64,000 bases of DNA. It comes from Anastrepha obliqua. Its lineage: Eukaryota > Arthropoda > Insecta > Diptera > Tephritidae. Location of the stretch: positions 72,046,001 through 72,110,000 of the forward strand of contig NC_072895.1 of assembly GCF_027943255.1 (NCBI RefSeq). The letters run 5' to 3'. Positions 11,164-21,199 of the stretch are shown here, piece by piece. The position numbers and the translations under genes are program-made. Numbering within the stretch: the stretch's first letter is position 1; each line of letters starts with the position of its first letter. Below the pieces are notes generated by a model. The model did no database searches, was not told the origin of the DNA, and saw only the letters and a program-made list of their open reading frames with translations.

Positions 11164-11595
11164 GGGCGGGTCGATTTAAAAATCGCTCATTGCTCTATGA
11201 AAATCGTATTCTAGGGATCAAAATAAGAAACTTTGCCGAAGGAACCATACCTCTAAAACGAATTCTGATGTCCCCCAATTTCAAAATATCACAATTTTTG
11301 GCCTTTACATGAAAAAATCAGCTAAATGGCTATGTTTTTTCTTTATTTTTATTTATTTAGTGTATAATATTATCTATTTTTTCTCTTAAGAAATTTATTT
11401 AGTCAGAACATATGTAGTAAATGAATGAATGTGAGTTATAGAAAAGAAACTAAAAAGTTCGTTCCATATTGGGGGACATCAGAAATCGTTCTAGAGGTAT
11501 GGTTCCTTCGGCAAAATTTCTTATTCTGATCCCTAGAATATGATTTTCACAGAGCAATGGGCGATTTTTTTGCCTTCCCACAAATCGACCCGGCC
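11164..11595. repeat. Long foldback (hairpin) repeat
   Basis: The left arm 11164-11280 and right arm 11468-11595 are inverted copies of about 117-128 bp with few mismatches. They share blocks such as 'ttctagggatca', 'gccgaaggaaccatacctct' and 'tctgatgtcccccaat', and are separated by a ~187-base AT-rich loop. The right arm has a small extra block (about 10 bases). The arms start near GGGCGGGTCGATTT / GGCCGGGTCGATTT. If transcribed, the RNA would fold into a ~115-bp duplex. It is probably a non-autonomous foldback/MITE, but no transposase family could be assigned. Confidence 0.85.
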
Positions 11596-12189
11596 TAATG
11601 TACAGTAACTTTGTACAGGCAGCTGCGGTTGTCGAGCATTTAGAAACATATATTTACATACATATGTGGGTGCAAACATATTTACGGAGCCGCGGGCACT
11701 CGACTTGACAAAAATTGAATATTGGCAAATAATTCTACGCGAAATATTCCAATATTGACTATTTTCGAATTGTCGAGAAAATTAGCATATGGGCGGCTCG
11801 TTTTATGAATGAAAGCACTTGCTCTTAGAACTATGAGCTCGAATTTATAAATCAGTTTTTTGATGATGAGTTTTTGTTGCACAGTACAATAGTTGAAATT
11901 TCATTCCGCAAACAAAATTTGATGGCACTTCTCTGCTCAATCAAATCAGACATTGTAAAAATCGAAAAATGCACTCTTGGTCGTTTGGTAAACACAAGCG
12001 TAAATATATTACTGATAATGACATTCACATGCAAGTTGGCCCAGATGTTATTAACAGTGCTGCCAACTCATGAAAAAAATACTTGAGCGAAATTTTAATC
12101 CCGCGAAGTTTGACAAATAAATTCACCTTACTTTTTTCCCATACGCAATAAATTCAGAAATAAAATTTCATCCTCTGACTGGCTAAGTG

Positions 12190-13830
12190 AAGTGTCTCCA
12201 ATACAATTGTCAGCCTCTTAAATCAAACATTGACAATATTGAGTTTTACATCAATAATAATAATATTGACGTTGTTTGTCTTTGCTTTAGTGAAATTTTT
12301 GATTATCACGAAGAAAAATGTTAAAAATTTATAAACTGCAATCTTGTCAAAAACAAAAACAAAAAACAACAGAACGGATGCCTATGGGGGTGTAGCCATA
12401 GCTTTGAGAAAGTCCATTAAATTTAAATGCGTTAATTGCTCAACACACTTGGATATTGTCATTGTTAAAACTGTAAATTTAGAGCCAAAATTTATAATGA
12501 TTTCTCATCTGAGGTTAAAAAATTGCTTCAATTTCGTGATGTTTTCAGCAACGCTGTAATTTGTGGCGCCTTCAATGCCAAATCTTCCTGAAGTCCAAAA
12601 AAAAAAAAACGCTCTGCAGTGGGGTGTGACCGTATTACATACGAAACGATGTGACTGCATTAAATGATTCCTTTATTCTTAATGAAATAAGAAATTCGTG
12701 GAGACAAATCAAAATTGTCCTCATCCCCAAGCGAAATAAAGACCTCACAGATTACTGAAACTTTAGGCCAGTTTCACTCTATTCGGTACCTATTAAAATG
12801 ATTAATTTAATGTAAAAGCAAATACGTTGATGCTTTGGATTAGAGTCTTGCGAACTGCTTTGCGTACAGAAAAAGTAAATCTGCTGGGATCTTCTGCAAG
12901 AAATCGCTGTTTGGAAGAGAAATGATTACAAAGTTATATTGCTACGCTACGTAGAAAATGCATATAATTGCGTCGATGTCCGCATATTAGTTGACACGCT
13001 AAAGTTATGTATTATTGAAGAGCATTATATAGCGTGATAGCTAACTTTCTATCAAACAGGGTTCTTAAATTGCGTGCTGACTCGATTAATGTTAATGACG
13101 GCCTGCCGCAAGAAGCCGCCTTTAGCGGATCCTGTTCAATATCTATACAGCAAATTTACATGCGAGTCAGGACGAGTACACTGCAGTCCATCAATTTGCG
13201 AATGATTAGCGAATAGTTTCGCGTCACAAAGATCTGGCAAATGCCGAAACAAATCTTCATTACAAGCTACATGAATTTAAGGAGACTGCTTAGTCGCGCA
13301 ACCTTTCTTTTAATCAGCAAAATTGCAGATTAATGTATGTTGTGCAAGGCAACCAAAGTTGTGAACAACACTTTTAACAACCGCAGGTCAAAAAGATAAA
13401 GTTCTTAGGGACCCTTGGCAGCATTATGAGATCAAAGAAGACTTAGCTCATAATTCCAATTTTTTTTTTATTCTCACGTCGCTAGGGCTAAGCTGCACCC
13501 ACATGTCGCTCTTAAGTTTTACAGAAGTTTCATGAGGTCAAAGATTGAGTACTGCAGAACCACCACGGCGTATGTCAAAAAACCCTCATCAAGAGGATCA
13601 CAACCTTTCAGAATAGCTTCGTTAGCAGATGTCTTGGAGTTCCACTTTCCACACCAGTACCCTTACTATATGCTTTGGCTCATGAGTTACCACCTGCTGA
13701 GTGAGCTCTTTGGCTTTCTGCTGAAGAAATTCTCAAAAGTAAGCAATCCAATCCTGAGGTTTATGATATGATTGCTAACTCAGCCTATTTCCAGTCAAGC
13801 TATAGTTTTGTGTTTAAAAAATTTGACACT
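12190..13830 (+). mobile_element. Decayed I/jockey-type LINE (endonuclease to RT C-terminus)
   Basis: In + frames broken by many stops, the order of pol domains is clear. First comes an APE-type endonuclease start ('NIDNIEFYINNNNIDVVCL' near 12225-12285, then 'YGGVAIALRKSIKF' at 12383-12424). An RT finger piece follows ('NSWRQIKIVLIPKR', 'DLTDY-NFRPVSLYS' around 12700-12785), then 'FLSNRVLKLRADSINVNDGLPQ' around 13040-13110. Last is the thumb region ('RSFMRSKIEYC', 'RCLGVPLSTPVPLLYALAHELPPAE' split by a frameshift, about 13525-13710). The YADD motif was not found. An A-run at about 12598-12610 interrupts it. It is an old dead insertion between the two oxidase genes. Confidence 0.72.
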
Positions 13831-14199
13831 GAAGGGGACACCACTGATGGGAGAAGTAAGAACACGACTACTATCACCGATACGCAATCAGCGTCTGTTG
13901 AGGAGCTAAAATTTATTTATCCGGAAAAATTCAATGATTATCTTCATGAGGGTTTTAAAAATCGTGCTACAGATGCCTCAGCGATTGCAAATGCGGTTGG
14001 CTGTGGCATTGTCAATACGGTCAATAACACAGGCCGACAAAATTTAACCAACATTCAGACCCAGAAACCAGACTATATATTTCCGAAGGTTTATGATGCG
14101 CTGAATCCAACTCTGGCCTCAGAATTGCTCTATCAGCTCTGGTTTTCGAGATATCCTAACCTAAAAGTGCAAAAAAACACCGTTTTTGCCCACATTTGA
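13768..14199 (+). other. Open frame at the end of the decayed LINE, unknown
   Basis: A 143-codon frame whose first ~25 residues (MIANSAYFQSSYSFVFKKFD) are contiguous with the LINE thumb region. The rest is Thr/Asn/Ala-rich with no recognisable motif (no RNase H catalytic residues, no zinc knuckle). It is probably the LINE C-terminus that stayed open by chance. No function is assigned. Confidence 0.3.
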
Positions 14200-14507
14200 G
14201 GTTATGTAGCCTTGCAGATGTTTTCTTTCACCAAAATTAAAGGATGACATCTTTAAATACAAGCCTTCTTTTTTCAAATGGCGTTGAGTTTGCTCAAATA
14301 TCATTTTTTTTTTGCTGAGATATCGCATTTTGAAATTTTCATGTTTCTAAATTCTAATTTTCTTGAATTGAGTCTTATTTTTCTTAAAATTTTGTCTCAC
14401 ACCATAAGTGTGCTGACTCACCACACCCCTACACATACTTGCGGTATGGTAGGAGTGGTTTCTAGGGGTTAGGGCTGTGTGTGACTCGGTACCCATGGGT
14501 TATATAG

Positions 14508-14556
14508 TGGAGGAACTCGGCCAAACACCCCAAAAGGGTGTACGCGCCTTGTATAT
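14508..14556 (+). mobile_element. Candidate SINE, 3' end fragment
   Basis: Matches the 3' end of the dispersed repeat described at 27901-28219. It contains 'gaggaactcggccaaacaccc', the small hairpin acaccc-caaaa-gggtgt, 'acgcgcc', and then a TATATA tail. The 5' part is absent. Confidence 0.6.
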
Positions 14557-14861
14557 ATAGATGATCGGCGAAGGCGTTTGTACCATTGGTCACTCCTTAG
14601 TTTTATAGAAGCGATTTGAGGGAAGATTTCAAGAATAACAAATTTAAGATTTACTTTAAAATTTTCTGAAATCAGAGTATTCCTACTACTCACATACATT
14701 TGATTCATGATTCAATTTATTATAGAATTATGGATTTGATTTATTTTATTTTCTGTAATTTCTTATTTCTTATTACTTGAATTTTTTCGCCAAGGCACAT
14801 TTGCCTGTAATAACTTAAAATAAAACAGAAGGCTTTTTAAGGTTTCATTCATCTGTGTGAT

Positions 14862-16430
14862 ATGTGTCTGACGAAGATTACTCGCAGAGATTCTAGTGCC
14901 AGTGGAAGCCTTTCTAGCGTGGATAGTAATTTAAGTGTTCATAAAAATAAATATAACAGGGGTTCAACCAATAAATTTACAACGCAACCGAAATTTCTGA
15001 TCGTCGGCGCTGGTGCTGCTGGTCTTGCCTGCGCTGTTTCATTGCTGAAGACAGGTTTCAAGTATGTGACAGTTGTTGAAGCAGAAAATCGCATCGGTGG
15101 ACGAATTTTTACGAAATCATTTGGCGATAATGTTGTAGATTTGGGCGCACAATGGTGTCATGGTGAAAAGAAAAATATTGTTTACGAAAGCGTCTTTGAT
15201 AAAATAATATTGGGGTCGTCAAGCTACATCTACACGAAGTTCGATTGCATTCGTTCGGATGGTGAAATATTACCGAATAATGTAGTAGACAAGCTAAAAG
15301 GTTTGCTTGCACAAATCTTTGCTAGACGTCATACGGACCTGCCTACATTTGCAGGCACATTCGGTGAATACCTCTCTAAGAATTTCTATGAAATTCTAAT
15401 GAGTAAGGAATACAATGAAATTGATTTCACCATTGCACGAGAGTTCTTTGAGAATTTCTTAAAAATCGAGAGATCTGAGACAGCTGCTGGGCTTGAAGAG
15501 ATATCTGCGCAAGGTTTTGAAAGTTACAAAGATTGCGATGGTGATTATTTATTGCATTTTGAAAATGGTTTTGGGCAGTACTTGCAAGTACTGCTAGAAG
15601 CGGATGAAATAGGTAACGATTTGGGTTTGCTAGAGGATAAAATTCTTTTCGGCTTAAATGTGAAAGAGATCAAATGGGACCGTGCTGATTTCAGAGTGGA
15701 GGTGACTTGTGAGAATTCGCCCGTTATATTCCTAGTGGATCACGTCATAGTGACAGTCCCGTTGGGAGTGCTAAAACGAGATGCAAAAAAAATGTTCGAA
15801 CCGCAATTGCCAGTGTCTAAGCAAAATGCCATCGAAGGACTCGGTTTTGGTTGTATGATGAAACTATTTTTTGAATTCTCCCCGCCTTTTTGGAACAACA
15901 AATGGACGGGTGTAGCAATGCTTTGGCGTGAGGAGGACATATCGGCCATACGTAAAAGCACACGTGCATGGGTAGAAGATATCTATGGCTTCTATAGAGT
16001 CCCAAATCAACCAAACGTATTAGTAGGTTTTATGGTTGGTTCAAAAATTCCGTTTGTTGAAGTAATGTCAGACGCCGAGGTTATAGAAGGATGTATGTAC
16101 TTGTTGAGACGGTTCTTGCCACATTGGCATATACCAACTCCAATAGAATTCATAAAATCCATTTGGGTTACTAATCCAAATTTTTGTGGTACGTCATCAT
16201 TTCGTTCACTAAAGACGGAAGAATTGGAGACGGGCGCAGAAATTTTGGCACAACCAATTACATTGCTAGCGCAGGCATCCACCATTGAAATAAGTCTAAC
16301 CGTAAAGCCAGTGGTATTATTTGCCGGCGAAGCTACACATGAGCACTATTTCGGCACAGTGCATGGTGCGGTGGAGAGCGGTATACGGGAGGCCAAACGT
16401 CTGGAGAGTTACTACACATTAGATATTTAG
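14862..16430 (+). CDS. FAD-dependent polyamine/spermine oxidase 2
   Basis: A 522-aa paralogue of the oxidase at 6476-7999. It starts with a Ser/Asn/Lys-rich extension of ~45 residues that the first copy lacks. Then comes the dinucleotide fold with GAGAAG at residues 49-54, 'VVEAENRIGGRIFT' and 'GAQWCHGEKKNIVY'. The flavin-N5 lysine is Lys334 ('GFGCMMKLFFEF'), and the C-terminal FAD block is 'LFAGEATHEHYFGTVHGAVE'. No intron, stop or frameshift breaks it, so it is likely functional. The paralogues align end to end but are clearly diverged, which suggests an old tandem duplication. The ATG at 14862 gives the longest frame; a shorter start within the extension cannot be excluded. The CDS ends 180 bp from the convergent pyd3 stop codon. 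Likely cytosolic or nuclear; no targeting signal seen. Confidence 0.94.
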   Translation: MCLTKITRRDSSASGSLSSVDSNLSVHKNKYNRGSTNKFTTQPKFLIVGAGAAGLACAVSLLKTGFKYVTVVEAENRIGGRIFTKSFGDNVVDLGAQWCHGEKKNIVYESVFDKIILGSSSYIYTKFDCIRSDGEILPNNVVDKLKGLLAQIFARRHTDLPTFAGTFGEYLSKNFYEILMSKEYNEIDFTIAREFFENFLKIERSETAAGLEEISAQGFESYKDCDGDYLLHFENGFGQYLQVLLEADEIGNDLGLLEDKILFGLNVKEIKWDRADFRVEVTCENSPVIFLVDHVIVTVPLGVLKRDAKKMFEPQLPVSKQNAIEGLGFGCMMKLFFEFSPPFWNNKWTGVAMLWREEDISAIRKSTRAWVEDIYGFYRVPNQPNVLVGFMVGSKIPFVEVMSDAEVIEGCMYLLRRFLPHWHIPTPIEFIKSIWVTNPNFCGTSSFRSLKTEELETGAEILAQPITLLAQASTIEISLTVKPVVLFAGEATHEHYFGTVHGAVESGIREAKRLESYYTLDI

Positions 16431-16610
16431 GAAACGTTATTTAAATTGAAATTTATACTCAAAAAAATATGTATACATACATACATGGATATATTTAATT
16501 GGAAATATAATTTTTGTCTGAATGAATAAAAAAATTGTAAATAAAATTAATAAATTCAAATTTCTTCATAAGAAACACCAAATGATTTACTTAAACTTTA
16601 AGTACGTGCT

Positions 16611-19600
16611 CTACTCTTTAATGACTTGTGGTTCAAAGTCCAATTGGGAGGCACGCTTGAAAGACTCCGCATATAATGGTAAACGCTGCGTCATAGGAAA
16701 ATTCCAAAAGTCTTTCACTTGTCGACATAAATTCAAATCTAATTCGGTGATAAGCAGACCATCTCGATTGCGTGATAAACCTGGTGTACGTGCACCATTT
16801 GGCGCAGCCACATATGATGAGCCGTAAAAGGGACCGAATATTTTATGCGCCTTCTGTCCATCACCCGATGTATACTCGTTAGGGAACTCCTCGCTACCTA
16901 CACGGTTTATTGCGACTGTGAAGTAACTATTTGCAATCGCCGCATTACGCGCTTCAATACCCCAAAGTGGTTCACTGAGTGCGCCCACTGTGGCCGATGG
17001 ATTGAATACGATTTCGGCGCCATTCAAGCCGAACATCATCCAGTTTTGCGGATGATGACGTCCATAACAGATATTTATAGCTATTTTGCCAAAATCTGTT
17101 TCGAATACTGGGTGACCTGTATTACCCTCCATGTAATAGGTGGACTCGTTGAAGTCGCCAACGCGTGGAATGTGATTCTTACGATGTTTGCCCATATAAC
17201 GGCCACGATTTGATATCACCACAGATGTATTCCAAATGGTGTCGCCATGTGTCGTGTCGCGTTCCAGTATTGACGAAATAATAACCATATTGTAGGCTTT
17301 AGCTAACTCTTGCAACATTTGGGTTGTCGGACCTTTTTCTGCCTCTTCGGCGAATTCACACCAGGGAAACTTTTCACGCGTGCAAAATGCAAAGGGCATT
17401 GCTGGAGGAAAAAAAGGGATTGATATAAATTGAATAATCTCGTATGTATGCTAATTTCGGTACCTACTCCATGCTTCTTGCATACAAATAATATTAACTT
17501 CTGCCGCTGCAGCTGCTTTGATTATGGTGCGTATCTTATTCCAAATAGCTTCGCGTTGTTTGTCCACTGGGGCAGTGGTGGGTAGTACAATGGAGTTTTG
17601 TATTGCACCCACACGCACTACACGTGGTTTGCGTATATGCTCTTTCTGTGCGGAGATGCGATAACCTTTAATTTCAAAGTCATTATCCGTGGCCAGAGAG
17701 ATGGTGGCCGCAGGCAGATCCAGGACATCGCTATAAAAATGTTAAAAACAGTGTTAAAAATTCATTTTATTGTGCCTTAATGTGAGTGCCTCTTTTAAGA
17801 GATTAGTCATAGCTAAATGAATTTCGTGATAAAACGTATGCTCAAATAATCTAAACAACTTTTGCATACAAAAGTTTAGCGATAGTAAATCAAAAATAAT
17901 TATCTGTTTTCTCTACATCGCGGTAGTGAAAAATCGTCTTCAATTTTTTGGTACAGGAAAAGAAAATTAACTAATAATTTATTTGAAATTATAACTGAAT
18001 TCTCCAACGGGTGTAGACGAATATTCGCCGATCAGTAAAGAATTTGACAAAGTATGGTCTCATAGGGTATATTTCTAGCCTACTTCTTCTGGCTGATTCG
18101 ATTGTTTAGGTCCCCTTTGTTGAAGGCCGGACAGCGGCAGAGAATATGTTCTGTACTATTGTCAACCTCCAAACAAGGTGTACACAGTGGGTCATCGACG
18201 ACGCCTATAGTGACAATACGCCATTTCTATGGGTTTTGCCATTAATTAGTCCTATTAGGGCTCGTACTTCACTGCTTCCCTGTCTGAAGGAATTTTGTTA
18301 CCCCCTGGTAGGTCTTTTCAGGAGCCACTTGGTTGTTTTATAAGTGTGAGTACTGCACTAACAGCTCTCATGAGCTTCATCAAGGAAAAACTTCCACGTA
18401 GCCGACAGTCTCCGCTATGCTTGACAGGCACCCACACAAGATCCAGTTCGTTCAAGCTTACAACGGAATTCAGCATAAACTTTCCTTCCTGGACTATTTT
18501 TGTAGAGGTTCAAGCGTTTTCTAAAGCTTTTCGCGCAGCTTGGCTGCCACTGCAGGTCGTCATGTAACTTTTTGTTTAGGATTTTTTTATTTAGCTTAAC
18601 AGTTTTAGACGTCGATGCTTAACATTTTGTATGCATTTATAAGCTTAACTTACCTTTTTTAATTAAATTTATAGCTCTCTTTTTTGATTATTAGCTTTTT
18701 CTTGAATATTTATTAGTTTTTTATAAAAGTATAACTAATAATTTTATAGCTTTTGACGTTCCTTACATATATACATATGTTATTATAATAAAATTTAATA
18801 GGCTATAAAATAGCAAATCGTGTTCGGCGAAATCCTAATTAAAAACCGTGGAATTGGAATAAAATGTTTGAGGATTTTGTCTCATTTTTGTATTTTTGTT
18901 AGAAAAAGAGCTACATATACTTTGTGACTATGTTGTTCACTACTATTTCGTATACTTGTATATTTACTTTGTATGCGCGTGACACATACAGTCATGGTCA
19001 AAATAATAAAGACACCATATTTTGACCAGTTTTGACTAGTGCCTTGTTTTTTCTTTTAGTTTTCATTAATTTCTTTAAATAATAGAGTTAATTCTACAAC
19101 AAAGATCATACATATAAATAAAAACTTAGAACTTTGTACAAGATTTATAACAATTCTGCAAATTTTCACCAAAATTTTCTACTTCTTAATAAAAATTAAA
19201 GAAACAATTTGGGTGCGCAGTAATAAAGTGCAAGTTTTAATTGGCTGAAAATTTTCTGTGATATTTGATAATTTCTAAAGGTATTGCACATTTTCTCCAT
19301 ATAACGATTTGAATAGAATTTTTCTCGAAATTGGTGGACTGTGGAATTAACTGAATTCGAAAACCCAGATCTTCCTCCTATGCGATTCGAATTATACTGT
19401 ATCAGCCTGCTGTCATTGGATGCTAAATATCGATTTTGTGTCATTACTTTTCAGCTTTTACAGACACCTTTCCTTTCCATTTTTACTAGTACGGCGACAG
19501 TAAGGTAAGGTAGCGTACTGAACTAGCTCTTTAAAATACTGTCTCAATATTTTCTACTACTGGGTTCTTATTTAATATAATATAAATGCATACGATTCGC

Positions 19601-19974
19601 TTAATAAACTTCTTATGTACCTAAACACAAAGTGAGACGATTCCGTAGATAAACTTTGAATATACTCGTATTATAATACCTACAAACACTGAAATACAAA
19701 CATTACTGATAACGTGAGGACAGTGAAATTCGTTAAAAGACTTGTTATATAACAGAAGTTTGCAACAACTCAGCTGTTTTGATTCATTGCCATCAGACAG
19801 CAAAACATATTTCAATATCCATATTTAAAAGTTAATATAAGTTTAATCAGCAACTATTTACTATACTTACTCTTCAGAGACGCCATACAAAATGCGCTTC
19901 ACCTCTTTCAACTCATTCTCTGGTATGTGTTTCTCCAGACACTCTTCTATACTTTTCAAATTGAAATCAGACAT
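16611..19974 (-). CDS. pyd3: Beta-ureidopropionase (beta-alanine synthase), 3 exons
   Basis: Hydrolyses N-carbamoyl-beta-alanine to beta-alanine, CO2 and NH3, the last step of reductive pyrimidine breakdown. Coding exons on the minus strand are 19974-19871, 17730-17468 and 17401-16611. GT/AG sites and phases fit and give 385 aa, against 384 in the human enzyme. Exon 1 reads [20 protein letters not shown]; exon 2 holds the start of the nitrilase fold and ends in 'ICMQEAW'. The nitrilase catalytic triad is complete: Glu120 (QEAW), Lys197 ([10 protein letters not shown]) and Cys234 (NICYGRHH). '[13 protein letters not shown]' and 'LSRNRDGLL' are family hallmarks. Intron 1 (2.1 kb) holds a decayed LINE and a Tc1-like end. 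Convergent with oxidase 2. In insects beta-alanine also feeds cuticle tanning. No lesion seen, so likely functional. Confidence 0.95.
18060..18560 (-). pseudogene. I-clade LINE RNase H / zinc-knuckle remnant in pyd3 intron 1
   Basis: On the minus strand, broken frames read '[19 protein letters not shown]' (RNase H, normally VWVPGHSG), then 'RALIGLING', then '[25 protein letters not shown]'. The last is the C-x2-C...H...C zinc knuckle at the pol C-terminus of I-type LINEs. It lies in the same orientation as the host gene, inside its first intron. Frameshifts and stops are present. Confidence 0.65.
18989..19500. mobile_element. Possible Tc1-like element terminus
   Basis: At 18989 a 'ta' is followed by cagtcatggtcaaaataata. 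This resembles the TIR of the Tc1-like element at 58390 (cagccatggtcagataaata) and starts at a TA. No matching right-hand TIR and no catalytic motif were found. A short minus-strand frame (19196-19444) might be a rotted N-terminal DNA-binding part, but I cannot support that firmly. Confidence 0.4.
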
Positions 19975-20229
19975 TTTAATTAACACTTTTTTATTGATGA
20001 TGCCGTTTGATGTCGTTGAAACACGATATTTTCTCACAATAATTTATTAAACTTTTAGATTAATTTCAGAAATTTTCTCAACTGTGCCAACGTTGGCGAA
20101 TCCAAATCGGTCACTGCTCGGCTGCGAATGACAAGCTCTAGAGTGCGCCTTCACTTGGGTGGCGGTGGTATTCAATGCTAATGGCAGAGAGAAATGTACA
20201 TTTTGTTTAACGTTTATGTGACGAAAGCT

Positions 20230-20440
20230 ACAGCGACACGCTCATGCATTTGCTGTCCAGCAGCTTATATGTATGTATGTATGTATGCGAGTCGGGTGCA
20301 TGACGCTTGCCCGCGAAAAAATCTAAAATTTTTCATTTTTATCATGCAAAAGCCGACAACAAGCATGTGTGACACGAAACAAGTACGTGTGTCACCCGAC
20401 ACTGGACAGCAAATGCATGAGCGTGTAGCCCTAGCTGTAC
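20230..20440. repeat. Imperfect palindrome upstream of pyd3
   Basis: Positions 20237-20260 (cacgctcatgcatttgctgt...) are the exact reverse complement of 20402-20425. Inside lie further inverted pairs (gtcgggtg / cacccgac) and a TATG microsatellite. The hairpin starts about 260 bp upstream of the pyd3 ATG, so it is near or in the promoter/5' UTR. It could be a short non-autonomous element. Confidence 0.7.
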
Positions 20441-20499
20441 GATGTTGTGCTCTATATTTATATATGTATGTATGTATATTATTTACTCGAAATGATAAG

Positions 20500-21180
20500 T
20501 GAGCGTTTATTGCTGCAACATTCTCACTCTCTAGCAGTCTTTAATCTCAGTGTATAAATATGTATTCTCGTATATTACATTGTTTGATCGGCTAGTACAG
20601 ATAGTTGAGAGCCGAGTTGTTTCTCGCGCTTCGCTTTTCATACTTACACACTATAAGTATAAACATTTTAGAAGTATTGCAGTCTCAAAGAAAAATGTTC
20701 AGAAAAGTGAAACGAGGAAAAATAATACAAATATTAATATAATTTTGTTGCTTCTAAATGTTTTCAACTACATAGGTGTTTAGAAATCGTAAAATCTCAC
20801 CGCCTTCGGAATTGATGTTAGAAATGCCTATATGTTTATAAGTATTTATACATGCGTACATACTAGGACCAAAATGTTTGAAATTCTGAAGGAAATTTGT
20901 TGAATCTTTTAAATTTCGCGCAAAGTTTGAAAACTTGAGATATATAATTGTTGCAGTTGTATATAAAAATAAAAAATAAAAAAGCTGCCAATATGTCGCG
21001 CGATATTTTTGTGAACACAGCTCTCTCTAAATAGTAAATTGTTGTCTTTGGGTTTTTTGTTTTTCTTCAAAAATAATAATTAAAAAAAAAATAATAATAA
21101 TAATAGATTGCAAGGAATGTAAAAGAAAAGAACAGTTAAATTTATAGGATTGTTTTCGGTGTAGTGCGCTGCTCTGAAGG
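20500..21180. other. Intergenic, simple repeats only
   Basis: AT-rich with (AAT)n near 21070-21105 and chance frames. No gene recognised. Confidence 0.5.
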
Positions 21181-21199
21181 CCTGTAAGACTTCATGTGT

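Noticed and set aside
16845..17213. 122-codon open frame on the + strand
   Set aside because: It is the antisense shadow of pyd3 exon 3, whose minus-strand product has a complete nitrilase triad.
20194..20502. 102-codon open frame upstream of pyd3
   Set aside because: It runs through a palindrome and TATG repeats, which explains its length; no domain or codon pattern of a real gene.
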